NCBI GenBank assembly: GCA_016840305.1
Contig: JAEOSP010000762.1
Coordinates: 1 to 31,598, forward strand
Direction: 5' to 3'
Length of the DNA: 31,598 nucleotides
Origin: Candidatus Hodarchaeota archaeon
GTDB taxonomy: Archaea; Asgardarchaeota; Heimdallarchaeia; Hodarchaeales; Hodarchaeaceae
Within the stretch, counting starts at the first letter, position 1, and the number at the start of each line of letters is the position of its first letter. Shown piece by piece: positions 14,502 to 23,627 of the stretch. The translations under genes were made by a program, and so were the position numbers. The notes under the pieces are model-generated. The model had not been told where the DNA came from, did no database searches, and saw nothing but the letters and a program-made list of their open reading frames with translations.

Positions 14502-16358
14502 TTAAGGATTCGGTGTCATTTCTGCTTTAGCTAATTCGGATATTCCATTAGGGGACCAATCTACTTCTTGATGTTTGAAATAAGTGTTGTAAAGCGTTGA
14601 ATATTCACCATTCATAGCAAGAAGTTCATCGTGTGTTCCCTCTTCAAGAATCGCACCTTTATCAATTACAATTATCCTGTCAGCATTTTTCACGGTAGAA
14701 AGACGGTGTGCTATTACAATTGAAGTCCGTCCTTTAATAAGTTCTTCTAGTGATTCTTGAATCATTGATTCAGTATAAGCATCGACTGAGGACGTCGCTT
14801 CATCTAATATTAGAATTTTGGGATCAGCTAGTAATGCACGAGCGAAACTTATCAATTGTCGCTGACCTGTACTGAGAAGTGATCCTCCTTCACCAACAGA
14901 GGTTTGTAGACCATCTTTTAGATATTCCAGAAGTTCATCAACCCTTGAAATGCGAAGTGCTTGTTCTAAATCCTCTTCTGTCGCATTTTTCCTTCCATAT
15001 GTAATATTTTCCAATATATTTCCATTAAATAGAAAAGGTGTTTGTAAAACAATACCTAAGTGTTGTCGATATTCTTTCAATTTGTAATCTCTTATGTGTG
15101 TACCATCGATGAGAATTTTTCCACCTTGGAATTCATAAAATCGTGTCAACAAAGAAATTATTGAAGTTTTACCAGCGCCTGTATGCCCTACTATTGCCAA
15201 ATGTTCACCTGGTTTTATTGTTAAGGAAAAATTGCTTAAAACTGGTGCATCTTCTACATAAGAAAAATCTACATTTTGGAATTCAATTTTACCTTGAATT
15301 TCTTCCTTTAAAATGTTCCCTTGGTTTTTTACTGACGGTTCTTCGTCAATAACCTGAAGAATACGCTCAAATGCGGCAAAGCCACTCTGAATTTGTGCAT
15401 AAAAGCTAATTAGCTGTGTTACTGGAAAGAAAAAATTATTCAAATATCTGATAAATATGTAGAGATAAGCTGCCGTGATAATACCTTGCTCTGAAAGAAC
15501 TGCCTGACCACCTACATATAAAACGGCAACTGTCGCTATAGCAGACAATAAACCTACAAAAGGAAAGAAAAGCATCATCGATGCGGTTCTACGGAAACCT
15601 GCGCGGTAATGTTTTTCATTTATTACTTTAAAATCCTCTAATGAATCAGATTCCGCTCCAAATGATTTAGAAACCTGTATTCCATTAACAGATTCAGCCA
15701 TAGCTGCGTTTACTGATGCATGAACCTTTCTGAATGACATAGCCGTTGAACGAGCAATTTTTCTAAATAAAATACTTGCAATTACTAATATAGGAACAAC
15801 TAATGATGCTAATATCGCTAAAGGTGGATTCAGGATAAATAGCACAATGAAAACCCCAATAATTATAAGAAATTGTCCAACAACGGTAAGCACAATACTT
15901 ACCGCACCACCATAATCAGCAGCATCGGATGATACACGGGCATTCAACCGACCGCTACGATGTTTATCAAAGAATTTCATATCTTGCTTTTGAAGTGCAT
16001 CAAAAATATCACCTCTCAGCGTCACCATGAAATAAGGAACCATTTTAGCAACTTGAATATTGATAATATAATCTCCGATCCAGCTAGATACAAATAAGAT
16101 CAGATAAACTACTCCAGTAATTAGAACTGCACCTGTTGACACAGTACTAAGATCAACTACATTGAAAAGTTCGATTAAATTTCCAAACAGAATCGGAGCT
16201 GTTAAACCAATCAAGGTTAGAGCTATTGTTGTAATCGATGATATCACTATCTGCCTTCTATATGGGGATAAACGCTTAATTGATCTTTGAATTAGCTCAC
16301 GATCTCCATAACGGCGTTCATCATCAGATCTCTCCAAACCTTCAAATATCCAACCCAT
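14502..16358 (-). CDS. ABC exporter half-transporter, catalytic-site subunit
   Basis: A 618-residue type IV ABC exporter: six-helix membrane domain (about 30-320) then nucleotide-binding domain. It has Walker A GHTGAGKTS, signature LSTGQRQ (not the canonical LSGGQ), Walker B ILILDEATSSVD with catalytic Glu, and H-loop IAHRLSTV. Its partner is the gene directly upstream. The start ATG shares its A with the partner's TAA (TAATG), and AGGAGGT precedes it. Together they resemble heterodimeric multidrug exporters such as BmrC/BmrD and TM287/288. The non-canonical signature of this subunit would face the Asp-type Walker B of the partner, giving one weak and one active ATP site. The substrate is unknown; drugs or lipids are plausible. 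Confidence 0.92.
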   Translation of the reverse strand: MGWIFEGLERSDDERRYGDRELIQRSIKRLSPYRRQIVISSITTIALTLIGLTAPILFGNLIELFNVVDLSTVSTGAVLITGVVYLILFVSSWIGDYIINIQVAKMVPYFMVTLRGDIFDALQKQDMKFFDKHRSGRLNARVSSDAADYGGAVSIVLTVVGQFLIIIGVFIVLFILNPPLAILASLVVPILVIASILFRKIARSTAMSFRKVHASVNAAMAESVNGIQVSKSFGAESDSLEDFKVINEKHYRAGFRRTASMMLFFPFVGLLSAIATVAVLYVGGQAVLSEQGIITAAYLYIFIRYLNNFFFPVTQLISFYAQIQSGFAAFERILQVIDEEPSVKNQGNILKEEIQGKIEFQNVDFSYVEDAPVLSNFSLTIKPGEHLAIVGHTGAGKTSIISLLTRFYEFQGGKILIDGTHIRDYKLKEYRQHLGIVLQTPFLFNGNILENITYGRKNATEEDLEQALRISRVDELLEYLKDGLQTSVGEGGSLLSTGQRQLISFARALLADPKILILDEATSSVDAYTESMIQESLEELIKGRTSIVIAHRLSTVKNADRIIVIDKGAILEEGTHDELLAMNGEYSTLYNTYFKHQEVDWSPNGISELAKAEMTPNP

Positions 16359-18178
16359 TAGTTGTAACCTCCTTTCGAATCAGACTCTTCTTGTTCTAAA
16401 GGCGGTAAGATAGCATATTTACCAAAAATCCTACGATAATCTGGAGATGTGCGGATTAATTTAGAATGATGACCTTTAGCAATAATCTTACTTCCCTTTA
16501 TGACTATCACACAATCAGCAAGACGAATTTGTGACAATCTATGGGTAATAATAAATGTGGTTCTTCCCTGACTTACGGCATTGATGGCTTTAACTATCTC
16601 TTCCTCTGTCTTTGAGTCAACAGATGATGTTGAATCGTCAAGAATTAGGATTTGTGGATTTGTTAGAAAAGTCCTTGCTAGAGCAACTCTTTGCCTTTGT
16701 CCACCCGATAATTGACTTCCCTTTTCACCCACATATGTATCATAACCCTTCGGTAGCTCTGTGATAAATTTATGCGCTTGAGCGAGTTTAGCAGCTTGAA
16801 TAATCTCAGCTTCAGTCGCATCACGAGCTCCAAAGGCTATATTTTCTCGAATTGACCTCGGAAAAAGATAAATATCTTGTTCTATTAATCCAATACTTTT
16901 TCTTAATAATTCCATTGGAATATTTTGAATATCAACATTATTAACTAATATCTGACCAGAATAATCGTATAAACGAAGAAGGAGCTTTGTTAGTGAGGAT
17001 TTTCCTGTACCTGTAGGTCCAACAATCGCAATTGTCTGCCCAGGTGCAACTGTAAAAGAGATATCATCTAAAATATGTCTCTTTGAAGTAGGATATTGAA
17101 AAGACACATTCTTAAATATAATCGTGCCTTCGATCTTTTTGCTGGTTGTATCAGGAATTTCTCCTACATCTTCACCAACTTCTCTTAGTTCCATATTATA
17201 AATCCGTCTAGCTCCCGCCAAGCCGCCATTGAAGATAGCTACTGCAAATGAGATTATGTATGTCGGAGGTATTAATGTGAACAGAACACCAGTAAAGCCA
17301 ATTAATACACCAAGTGTGATTTGACCATCGAGAATGAGGAATGAACCGACAAGTACGGAAGTTCCTATGGCGCTGAAAAGAACAAGAGTAGGAAAGTACC
17401 TCGCTTGTAAGATCTGTCTTTTATACCAAGTATTTCTGAAATCTAAAACGTAATCCATAAATTTCTCTCGTTCATATGATTCTTCAGCAAAAGCTCTCAC
17501 AACTTCTGCACCTGTGATATTATCTTGAACTGCTGTTGCTATATCACTCCATTTTCTCATAAAAGTTTCACTGATAGGGGCCATTTTTTTGTTATAACTA
17601 AATATAGCCCAGAGATATACGATTAGAAAGGGAATAGATAATAATAATAATTGTGGAGCCTCAAGAACTGCCAGTACCAGTACGGTTGCTACTGAAATCG
17701 ATATGAAAACATCGGCCATCATAGAAAAACCAGGGCTTATCAAACCACCAACTTGAGATAAGTCATTCGTGGCTAATGCCATTAATTCCCCAGTTTTCAC
17801 CGAATCATGAAATTTAAGGGGTTTATTCTGCATGGAGTCGAAAAATTCTTCACGAATGCGCTTTTGTGAGGTCCAAGAAAGCCACTCATTAACAATAGTA
17901 GTTACTGTCGAAACAAAAAATTGAATTACTCCTAAAAATAGAATTGAACCTACAAAACTTGTCAGAAGAGCCAGTTGCTCATCATTTGTTAAAAGATTCA
18001 ACTGATCGATAATAGCTAAATCGAGTGCTTGCCCAAGAATTATCGGAATAAGCATCCTAATAACTATTGTAACAAGCGTTCCAATGAAAATAATGAAAAG
18101 ATTTAGTGGATTTGCAAATAAATGCCCAATAAACCACCTTGAAAAACCCTGAGGTTTTTTTATAGACAGCAATGCCAT
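16358..18178 (-). CDS. ABC exporter half-transporter, degenerate-site subunit
   Basis: A 606-residue ABC exporter subunit with six helices (about 20-330) followed by a nucleotide-binding domain. Walker A is GPTGTGKSS, Q-loop EQDIYLF, signature canonical LSGGQRQR, but Walker B ends ILILDDSTSSVD, with Asp in place of the catalytic Glu. The H-loop is ITHRLSQI. The Asp substitution is typical of the degenerate partner in heterodimeric exporters. ATG 18178 follows GGAAGGAGTT. It is the first gene of a two-gene operon. The 160-bp gap upstream holds its promoter and separates it from the acylase gene on the same strand. Confidence 0.92.
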   Translation of the reverse strand: MALLSIKKPQGFSRWFIGHLFANPLNLFIIFIGTLVTIVIRMLIPIILGQALDLAIIDQLNLLTNDEQLALLTSFVGSILFLGVIQFFVSTVTTIVNEWLSWTSQKRIREEFFDSMQNKPLKFHDSVKTGELMALATNDLSQVGGLISPGFSMMADVFISISVATVLVLAVLEAPQLLLLSIPFLIVYLWAIFSYNKKMAPISETFMRKWSDIATAVQDNITGAEVVRAFAEESYEREKFMDYVLDFRNTWYKRQILQARYFPTLVLFSAIGTSVLVGSFLILDGQITLGVLIGFTGVLFTLIPPTYIISFAVAIFNGGLAGARRIYNMELREVGEDVGEIPDTTSKKIEGTIIFKNVSFQYPTSKRHILDDISFTVAPGQTIAIVGPTGTGKSSLTKLLLRLYDYSGQILVNNVDIQNIPMELLRKSIGLIEQDIYLFPRSIRENIAFGARDATEAEIIQAAKLAQAHKFITELPKGYDTYVGEKGSQLSGGQRQRVALARTFLTNPQILILDDSTSSVDSKTEEEIVKAINAVSQGRTTFIITHRLSQIRLADCVIVIKGSKIIAKGHHSKLIRTSPDYRRIFGKYAILPPLEQEESDSKGGYN

Positions 18179-18339
18179 AACAACTCCTTCCTAATCTATG
18201 TATAAAAGGAGCTCACTTCTGGCAAATTTTCCCTTTTAATTAATTTCAAATTTTTATCTACATCTATCTCAGTATCTTAGAAATTAGAAATTAATAGTTT
18301 AAAAGAACCCTTGGGAATTCTCTTCCATTATATTGACAA

Positions 18340-20700
18340 TTAAGGTATCAATTTTAACTGAGCTTCGGAATTTTCAAGAATTTCTTTCCTATTCCATAGC
18401 ATTGGATGATAATCACCTTTATACCATAAGGGTACTAAATCATCGTAATGTTTACTTGCAAGATGGCCAGATTGACCAGGAGTGAATATCATTAACGATT
18501 TTGATAAATCGCTCATGTTAATGATTTGTCTATGTGAAGGAGCCCAAGCATTTACATCGTAAGGGTCATCTGCATGCATAGCTGTCTGACAAAGAGTATC
18601 AGTATTGCCACCTATAGGCAAGTTACCGCGATTAAAGACTTTATCAAGTGGTTTTTGAATACCCATGGCATGTGGGAAGTGTACGCGATGGAGATTCCCC
18701 CATTTCCAATTTACTTTCTTCCCATAATTTTTTGTTAACCATTGAATCGTCTTTCTCATATTTCGAATCATTATTTCCTGAACCCCTCCAGCTTCTCGGA
18801 TCCACCAAGAATCGCCACTTTTTAATAAACGCATTATTATTACAGTGTCATGCCCGTAAAATTCATTGGCATGGTATAAAACAGGATTAAATCCCTTTCC
18901 CATAACTTCAAATGTAAGATTTTCCCCTAAGCCACGTTCAAATATATCACGAACTACATAGTATCTGAGTACTTCATAAATCGTCCCGCTTAGTGAATTT
19001 GGTGATAATATTCCATCCCACTCTTTCAAAAGATTGATAGCAAGTACCACATCCGTATCTTGAATTTCCTCGAACTTTAGATTATTTATTAATGTTACAA
19101 ATTCTTGGCCAGGAATACAGGTGAAATCTAAGTGAAGTGATTTGATATCCTCTATTGAGAGCTTGTTTTTATCATTTATTACTTCTACGAATCTTCTCGC
19201 TCTATACCCATTCATCCACACATTCCCAAGAAAGTGTGGAAAATCATCTGGAACAATCTTGTGATTACATGTTACAATGTACCCATCCTTCGGATTGAAA
19301 GCGTGTGGCATTTCTTCGAAAGGAATAATTCCTTGCCATTCATTCTCTCCAGTCCATCCTGGTACAGGAATTCTTCCATCATGACCATTAGCTCTAATAG
19401 GTACTTTACCAGTAACCCAATAACCAATATTACCATCCACATCTGCATATGGCATGTTCAATTGAGTAGCATCTACAAAGCGTAATGCTTCGATAAACTC
19501 ATCCCAATTCTTAGCAGTATTTAACATGAAATACCCCTCTAATGCCTTACTAGGTCTTAATGCCATTGAGTTTACTGCTAATCGTGTGCTGTTATCATTA
19601 ATAACATCAGAAATTATTGGACCATGGTGAGTAATCAGAACTTTCTCAATATGAGGAGTTTTCCGACCTTTAACAAGTATCCTCTCCTCTAGTACTTCTG
19701 CTTCCTTCCATTCACCTTTGAACTCATATTGAGTCATAATTTCTTCATTGAATTTTTCTATAAAGAGATCTTCTGCATCAGTAAACGCTAGTGTTGATCC
19801 CCAAGCAATATTTTCATTATGACCTACCAATATTAAAGGAACACCGCAGAGTGATACTCCTGAAACATTGAATTTTCCAGCACTAATTAAGTGTGTTTCG
19901 TACCAAATACTGGGCAGCATTAACTGTAGATGCATATCATTACATAAGTACGTTTGTCCAGAGGTAGATCTAGAAGCTGAAATAGCCCATCCATTGGAAC
20001 CCTGACCTCTTTTGAGGAATGGGCCTTTCGTCCCTGTCAATATTCCATCTTTATTCAAAACATTGAATTCTATCCCATTTGGAAGAGTTATTGGATTTTC
20101 AGCTGGATAAATAATCTCTAATTCTGCTGCACGCTCGGGGCCTACCTTTTCAACTATTTTGGCCCTTAGAATTTCCCCGTACCAAGCATGACTTAATTGC
20201 CAAAGCATAACACGAGCAAAAGCACAGCTATCATAAACTGTCCATGGTTTTGGACTATGACGGAGAAGAGTGAATTCTACAGGTAATTTACTCCTTTTAT
20301 GCTCAAGAAAAGCGTTTATTCCATCTGTGAATGCTTGAATTGCACCTTTAACCTCCTCGCTTGCACGATCGTAATCAACTCGTCCTGTTCTAGCAAAACC
20401 GAATGTTCGAGCTGTTCTATCAGTATCAATAGCGATTTCTCCAAATACCTCACTCAATGTACCATTTGCCGTTCTTCTATTGATTTCTAGCTGCCATAAT
20501 CTATCTTGTGCTTGTACGAATCCCTGAGCAAAAAATAGATCATATTCGTTATTTGCATAGATATGTGGTATTCCCCATTTATCTCTTATTATTTCTACTC
20601 TATCTTTCAAGCCTGGCAGTTGTAGTTGCCCATCCACAATAGGTAATCTTCGTTTACTCAGCTGGGTCAGCGCAAAGCCTAAAATTTTGCCTATAACCAT
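18340..20700 (-). CDS. penicillin acylase-family Ntn hydrolase
   Basis: A 786-residue member of the penicillin amidase family, made as a precursor that cleaves itself at the N-terminal nucleophile Ser. The expected junction is RGQG|SNGWAIS, with Ser at about residue 235, giving an alpha part of about 234 and a beta part of about 550 residues. The usual beta-chain motifs follow: YADVDGNIGYW, then IPVPGWTGENEWQG and CNHK. The family cleaves amides such as penicillins and acyl-homoserine lactones. No cleavable signal peptide is seen (MVIGKILGFALTQLSKRR is short and basic at its end), while bacterial members are mostly exported. ATG 20700 has GGTG upstream; in-frame TTG/GTG codons lie just before it. 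The substrate is unknown. Confidence 0.9.
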   Translation of the reverse strand: MVIGKILGFALTQLSKRRLPIVDGQLQLPGLKDRVEIIRDKWGIPHIYANNEYDLFFAQGFVQAQDRLWQLEINRRTANGTLSEVFGEIAIDTDRTARTFGFARTGRVDYDRASEEVKGAIQAFTDGINAFLEHKRSKLPVEFTLLRHSPKPWTVYDSCAFARVMLWQLSHAWYGEILRAKIVEKVGPERAAELEIIYPAENPITLPNGIEFNVLNKDGILTGTKGPFLKRGQGSNGWAISASRSTSGQTYLCNDMHLQLMLPSIWYETHLISAGKFNVSGVSLCGVPLILVGHNENIAWGSTLAFTDAEDLFIEKFNEEIMTQYEFKGEWKEAEVLEERILVKGRKTPHIEKVLITHHGPIISDVINDNSTRLAVNSMALRPSKALEGYFMLNTAKNWDEFIEALRFVDATQLNMPYADVDGNIGYWVTGKVPIRANGHDGRIPVPGWTGENEWQGIIPFEEMPHAFNPKDGYIVTCNHKIVPDDFPHFLGNVWMNGYRARRFVEVINDKNKLSIEDIKSLHLDFTCIPGQEFVTLINNLKFEEIQDTDVVLAINLLKEWDGILSPNSLSGTIYEVLRYYVVRDIFERGLGENLTFEVMGKGFNPVLYHANEFYGHDTVIIMRLLKSGDSWWIREAGGVQEIMIRNMRKTIQWLTKNYGKKVNWKWGNLHRVHFPHAMGIQKPLDKVFNRGNLPIGGNTDTLCQTAMHADDPYDVNAWAPSHRQIINMSDLSKSLMIFTPGQSGHLASKHYDDLVPLWYKGDYHPMLWNRKEILENSEAQLKLIP

Positions 20701-20839
20701 TTTTTTCACCAATTAGGAGGGATGATATGAATAATCTTGTTTTATCAGAAGAAGGATTGTTAATATAAATTGATATTGAAGGTCAATAATCAGCAACCGT
20801 TAACTCAATATCTTAGTGCGAATATTTGAATTAAATTCT

Positions 20840-21739
20840 TTATTCCTTGGGAGGAAAAATTAATGCGTTAATTTCTTTCAACCAAAGGACACTGGAAATT
20901 TTCTGATCATCTTCTTCAATGAGCTTTAAGTCTTGAAATACCAAGAGAGTATTTTCTTCCTCTGACATTTCGGAGCAAAAATCTTTGAGATATAATTTTC
21001 TTTCTTTAATATTGATCGTCTTTTGTTCATGTTCCTTTTGAATTTTTTCCTGTATTAGCTTTACATAAAGTTGCACTCGTTTAATATTTGTTTCAGTTAG
21101 TTGAGATAGATAAAGATCAATATTGGCTGATGGAGCAAGGAGGGTAAATATCCACCCTAGAAAATCATTTCTAAATAAATATTTTCTGATTAAAACTTTA
21201 ATATCGGTATAAGGAATAATCTGCCTTTTGTTTATAAGAAATATTGGAATTCGATATTTCACTAAAGCTTCAGATAAAACCTTATCTATAGTTTGTCCCA
21301 TACTATCATTAGATTGTTTTTCCCCTTTCGCGAATGAAGTGAAGGGTGTTGGTATGATGATCAAGTCAATTTTTCTTTTATCAATAATGTTTCTAATGCG
21401 ATCAAATGGGCTTATTTCTTCATCAGGACAAAAAGCTACATCAAAAAGTCCTTTTTTTCCTGAAAATCTTATCTTGACCTTCTCAACCAATTCTGGAAGC
21501 GTTTCAAGTTTTATTTCTTCTTCTTCTGCTTGTTTAAAATACGATCGAACAGCCAATAAGAATATGAAAGTAGCTTCAGTTCTTTGGTGTAGGAGTTCTG
21601 CAAGATCGAATATAAATGTTTCACGATCCTTTGATCCATCTAAAACAATTAAAACTCTATTAATATTAGGAATATCTGTTATTTTTGATTTTTCAAAGAG
21701 ATCTTTGATTTTATTAAAAGTATACTCATAATCGCTCAT
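20840..21739 (-). CDS. universal stress protein-like protein with extra C-terminal domain
   Basis: A 299-residue soluble protein. Residues 25-170 look like a USP/Rossmann-type fold: strand NRVLIVLDGSKD, then TFIFLLAV, DLIIIP, and SMGQTIDKVLSEALVKYRIP, which resembles the USP pattern GSVSEkvl...PVLVV. The last 130 residues are a charged, mostly helical region I do not recognise. It sits 13 bp downstream of the permease gene, with GGTGATC as ribosome site, so it is probably co-transcribed with it. USP domains are often attached or adjacent to ion transporters, so it may sense a nucleotide or stress state and regulate the permease. Confidence 0.65.
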   Translation of the reverse strand: MSDYEYTFNKIKDLFEKSKITDIPNINRVLIVLDGSKDRETFIFDLAELLHQRTEATFIFLLAVRSYFKQAEEEEIKLETLPELVEKVKIRFSGKKGLFDVAFCPDEEISPFDRIRNIIDKRKIDLIIIPTPFTSFAKGEKQSNDSMGQTIDKVLSEALVKYRIPIFLINKRQIIPYTDIKVLIRKYLFRNDFLGWIFTLLAPSANIDLYLSQLTETNIKRVQLYVKLIQEKIQKEHEQKTINIKERKLYLKDFCSEMSEEENTLLVFQDLKLIEEDDQKISSVLWLKEINALIFPPKE

Positions 21740-21752
21740 TTCTGATCACCAT

Positions 21753-23096
21753 TCACAAATTTATTAACCAGATTAGATAAATGTAGAAAGAACCAATTAA
21801 TAATTGAAAAAACGTGACAAATCCACCAAATTTCACGAATTCTTTAAAACTTACTAGTGCTGATGGGTTTTCTGATCGTTTTAGTATGCTTATTGCTTGA
21901 ACGGTTGAAGCTGATCCAATAGGAGTAATATTTCCACCTAAATTCGTTCCGATAACCACTGAAACCAATAAAGGTTCGAGATTAATGGAAGGATAATGTG
22001 AAAGCAAAGTATCCATAACAGATGTCATCACAGAAGCAACAGGAACGTTATCTAGGACAGCTGATGCAATAGCATTTATCCATTGAAGAGCAACCAATCC
22101 TCCAAGTAAATTAAGTTCAAACAAGAATTCAATGGGGATAGCAAGGATCTCCAAAATGTGAGCTTTTTCTGCGATTCCAACAATTGTGAGAAGACCAACT
22201 AGAAAAAACACAATAGGCCATTCAATCTTTTCTAATGATTTCTCCACGTTTTCTCCGACAAAACCCACCATAATAAAACCTCCAGCAAGAGCTATATAGC
22301 CAAGCTCGATTTCCATAGGTAGATATGGTGCAATAGTAAAACCGACAATCGTAAGAACAAAAATAATAGAAGCTAATATAAAATCTTTTTGATTATTAAT
22401 CATTATTTTCTCATCAATCAGAAGAATTTCGTTATAATGGATAGCAGAAATTTGTTTAGATAGATAACTTCTGAAAAGGAAGCCCCAGATGAACAATGTT
22501 ACAAGCGTCGCAATTGCAACATATGGAGCTGTTAAAATAAGAAAATCTATGAAATTAACATCAAAATGACCCCCAATGATTAAATTCGGAGGGGAAGCTA
22601 TTCTGGTCATTGTGCCCCCAAGATCCCCAAATATTGCTTCTGCTAAAATGAAAGGTTTTGGGTTTATATCCAAAGCATCACATGCAACTATCGTTATTGA
22701 GGCAACAATTATAATCGCCATATAAGCGTCTAAAAAAGCGGAAAAAACCAGTGTTAAGAGCGATAATGCCACAAGCAATACATATTGGTTATGACCAGAT
22801 TTCTTTATAATTACAACAGCTATGTAATCAAACAATCCAGTGCCTCTGGCTACTCCAACCATAAGTGTTATTCCGATGATAACTAGTAATAAATCCATTT
22901 CTACAAGCTCTAATAGATGTTCAATATCCGGAATGATCACTCCTCCATCTTCCGCACTTCCAGGAGTGATTGCAACGAGAAGACAAAGTCCAGCTCCGAG
23001 CATAGCCGCTAAAGTCTTAGGAATACGTTCAAAAATGATCAATAATAGTGTTAATAAGAAAAAAACAACGATTAAAACCTCTGCAATTGAAACCAA
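21753..23096 (-). CDS. ArsB/NhaD-superfamily (ion transporter) permease
   Basis: A 447-residue membrane protein with about 10-11 helices and two related halves. Diagnostic segments are EAIFGDLGGTMTRIASPPNL (first half) and GTNLGGNITPIGSAST (second half), matching the re-entrant loops of ArsB, NhaD, P-protein and SLC13-like transporters. LDNVPVASVMTSVMD is another hallmark. The substrate cannot be told from sequence; arsenite, Na+/H+ or dicarboxylate are all possible within the superfamily. The start is TTG 23096 after GGGGT; the ATG at 23100 is out of frame. It is co-directional and nearly contiguous with the USP-like gene. Confidence 0.88.
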   Translation of the reverse strand: MVSIAEVLIVVFFLLTLLLIIFERIPKTLAAMLGAGLCLLVAITPGSAEDGGVIIPDIEHLLELVEMDLLLVIIGITLMVGVARGTGLFDYIAVVIIKKSGHNQYVLLVALSLLTLVFSAFLDAYMAIIIVASITIVACDALDINPKPFILAEAIFGDLGGTMTRIASPPNLIIGGHFDVNFIDFLILTAPYVAIATLVTLFIWGFLFRSYLSKQISAIHYNEILLIDEKIMINNQKDFILASIIFVLTIVGFTIAPYLPMEIELGYIALAGGFIMVGFVGENVEKSLEKIEWPIVFFLVGLLTIVGIAEKAHILEILAIPIEFLFELNLLGGLVALQWINAIASAVLDNVPVASVMTSVMDTLLSHYPSINLEPLLVSVVIGTNLGGNITPIGSASTVQAISILKRSENPSALVSFKEFVKFGGFVTFFQLLIGSFYIYLIWLINL

Positions 23097-23100
23097 ACAT

Positions 23101-23627
23101 TTTACCCCAATAATTTATTTTCTATCTATTAGAGAATTGATCTTTCTGCGAATAAATTTTATCTTCATAAATTATACAAGTGTTCTCGATAATATTTTTC
23201 GTTGGAGTCAAAAAAGGTCAAGAGTAGAAATCGCTTGAATGATTAAGAAATAAATAGTAGAATAACATATTTCTCTTAATCTTAAATTTAAACCAACGCC
23301 TTGGCTTTTTCTACACAATGCATATTAGTAGTTATTAATTTCTTATCTCTCTTCGATGGAGAAAGCATAAATTTGTTCAAGATATTATATAGAACGAATA
23401 GAAGAAAATAAAAGGATTTCATTCTTTGAAAAAAGGATCCCTAGAGTTTTTAATTCTTAATAATCCCGTTACTACTGCCAATATATCAACTTTACTGGAT
23501 TTTCTGGTTTTCTCACAAGTAGGAAGAGTGCATAAGAGTAGTAAGGTGATCTTAAACTCATTTTCATTCCTAGAAACACTTGCCAGATTCTCAGAGTTTT
23601 TATACTCAGTCTTCGAAGGTACTATCT
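23101..23627. other. AT-rich intergenic region between the permease and uvrA
   Basis: About 530 bp separate the divergent permease and uvrA genes. The stretch should hold both promoters. I see no convincing gene, tRNA or repeat. The uvrA promoter candidate is TTTTATA (23597-23603). A small plus-strand frame running into the uvrA start lacks family resemblance and is not annotated. Confidence 0.6.
23597..23603 (+). promoter_or_regulatory. TATA box of uvrA
   Basis: TTTTATA (followed by CTCAG) is centred about 27 nt before ATG 23628, which would give a leaderless or very short-leader transcript. Confidence 0.45.

Noticed and set aside
23094..23100. ATG at 23100 as the permease start
   Set aside because: It is out of frame with the permease and runs quickly into a stop; TTG 23096 keeps the frame and has GGGGT upstream.
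23305..23330. Small GCC-TT-GGC hairpin followed by Ts
   Set aside because: The stem is only 3 bp and there is no plus-strand gene upstream to terminate.
23580..23627. In-frame TTG extension of uvrA by 16 residues
   Set aside because: The added residues do not resemble UvrA N-termini and would place the start upstream of the TATA box.
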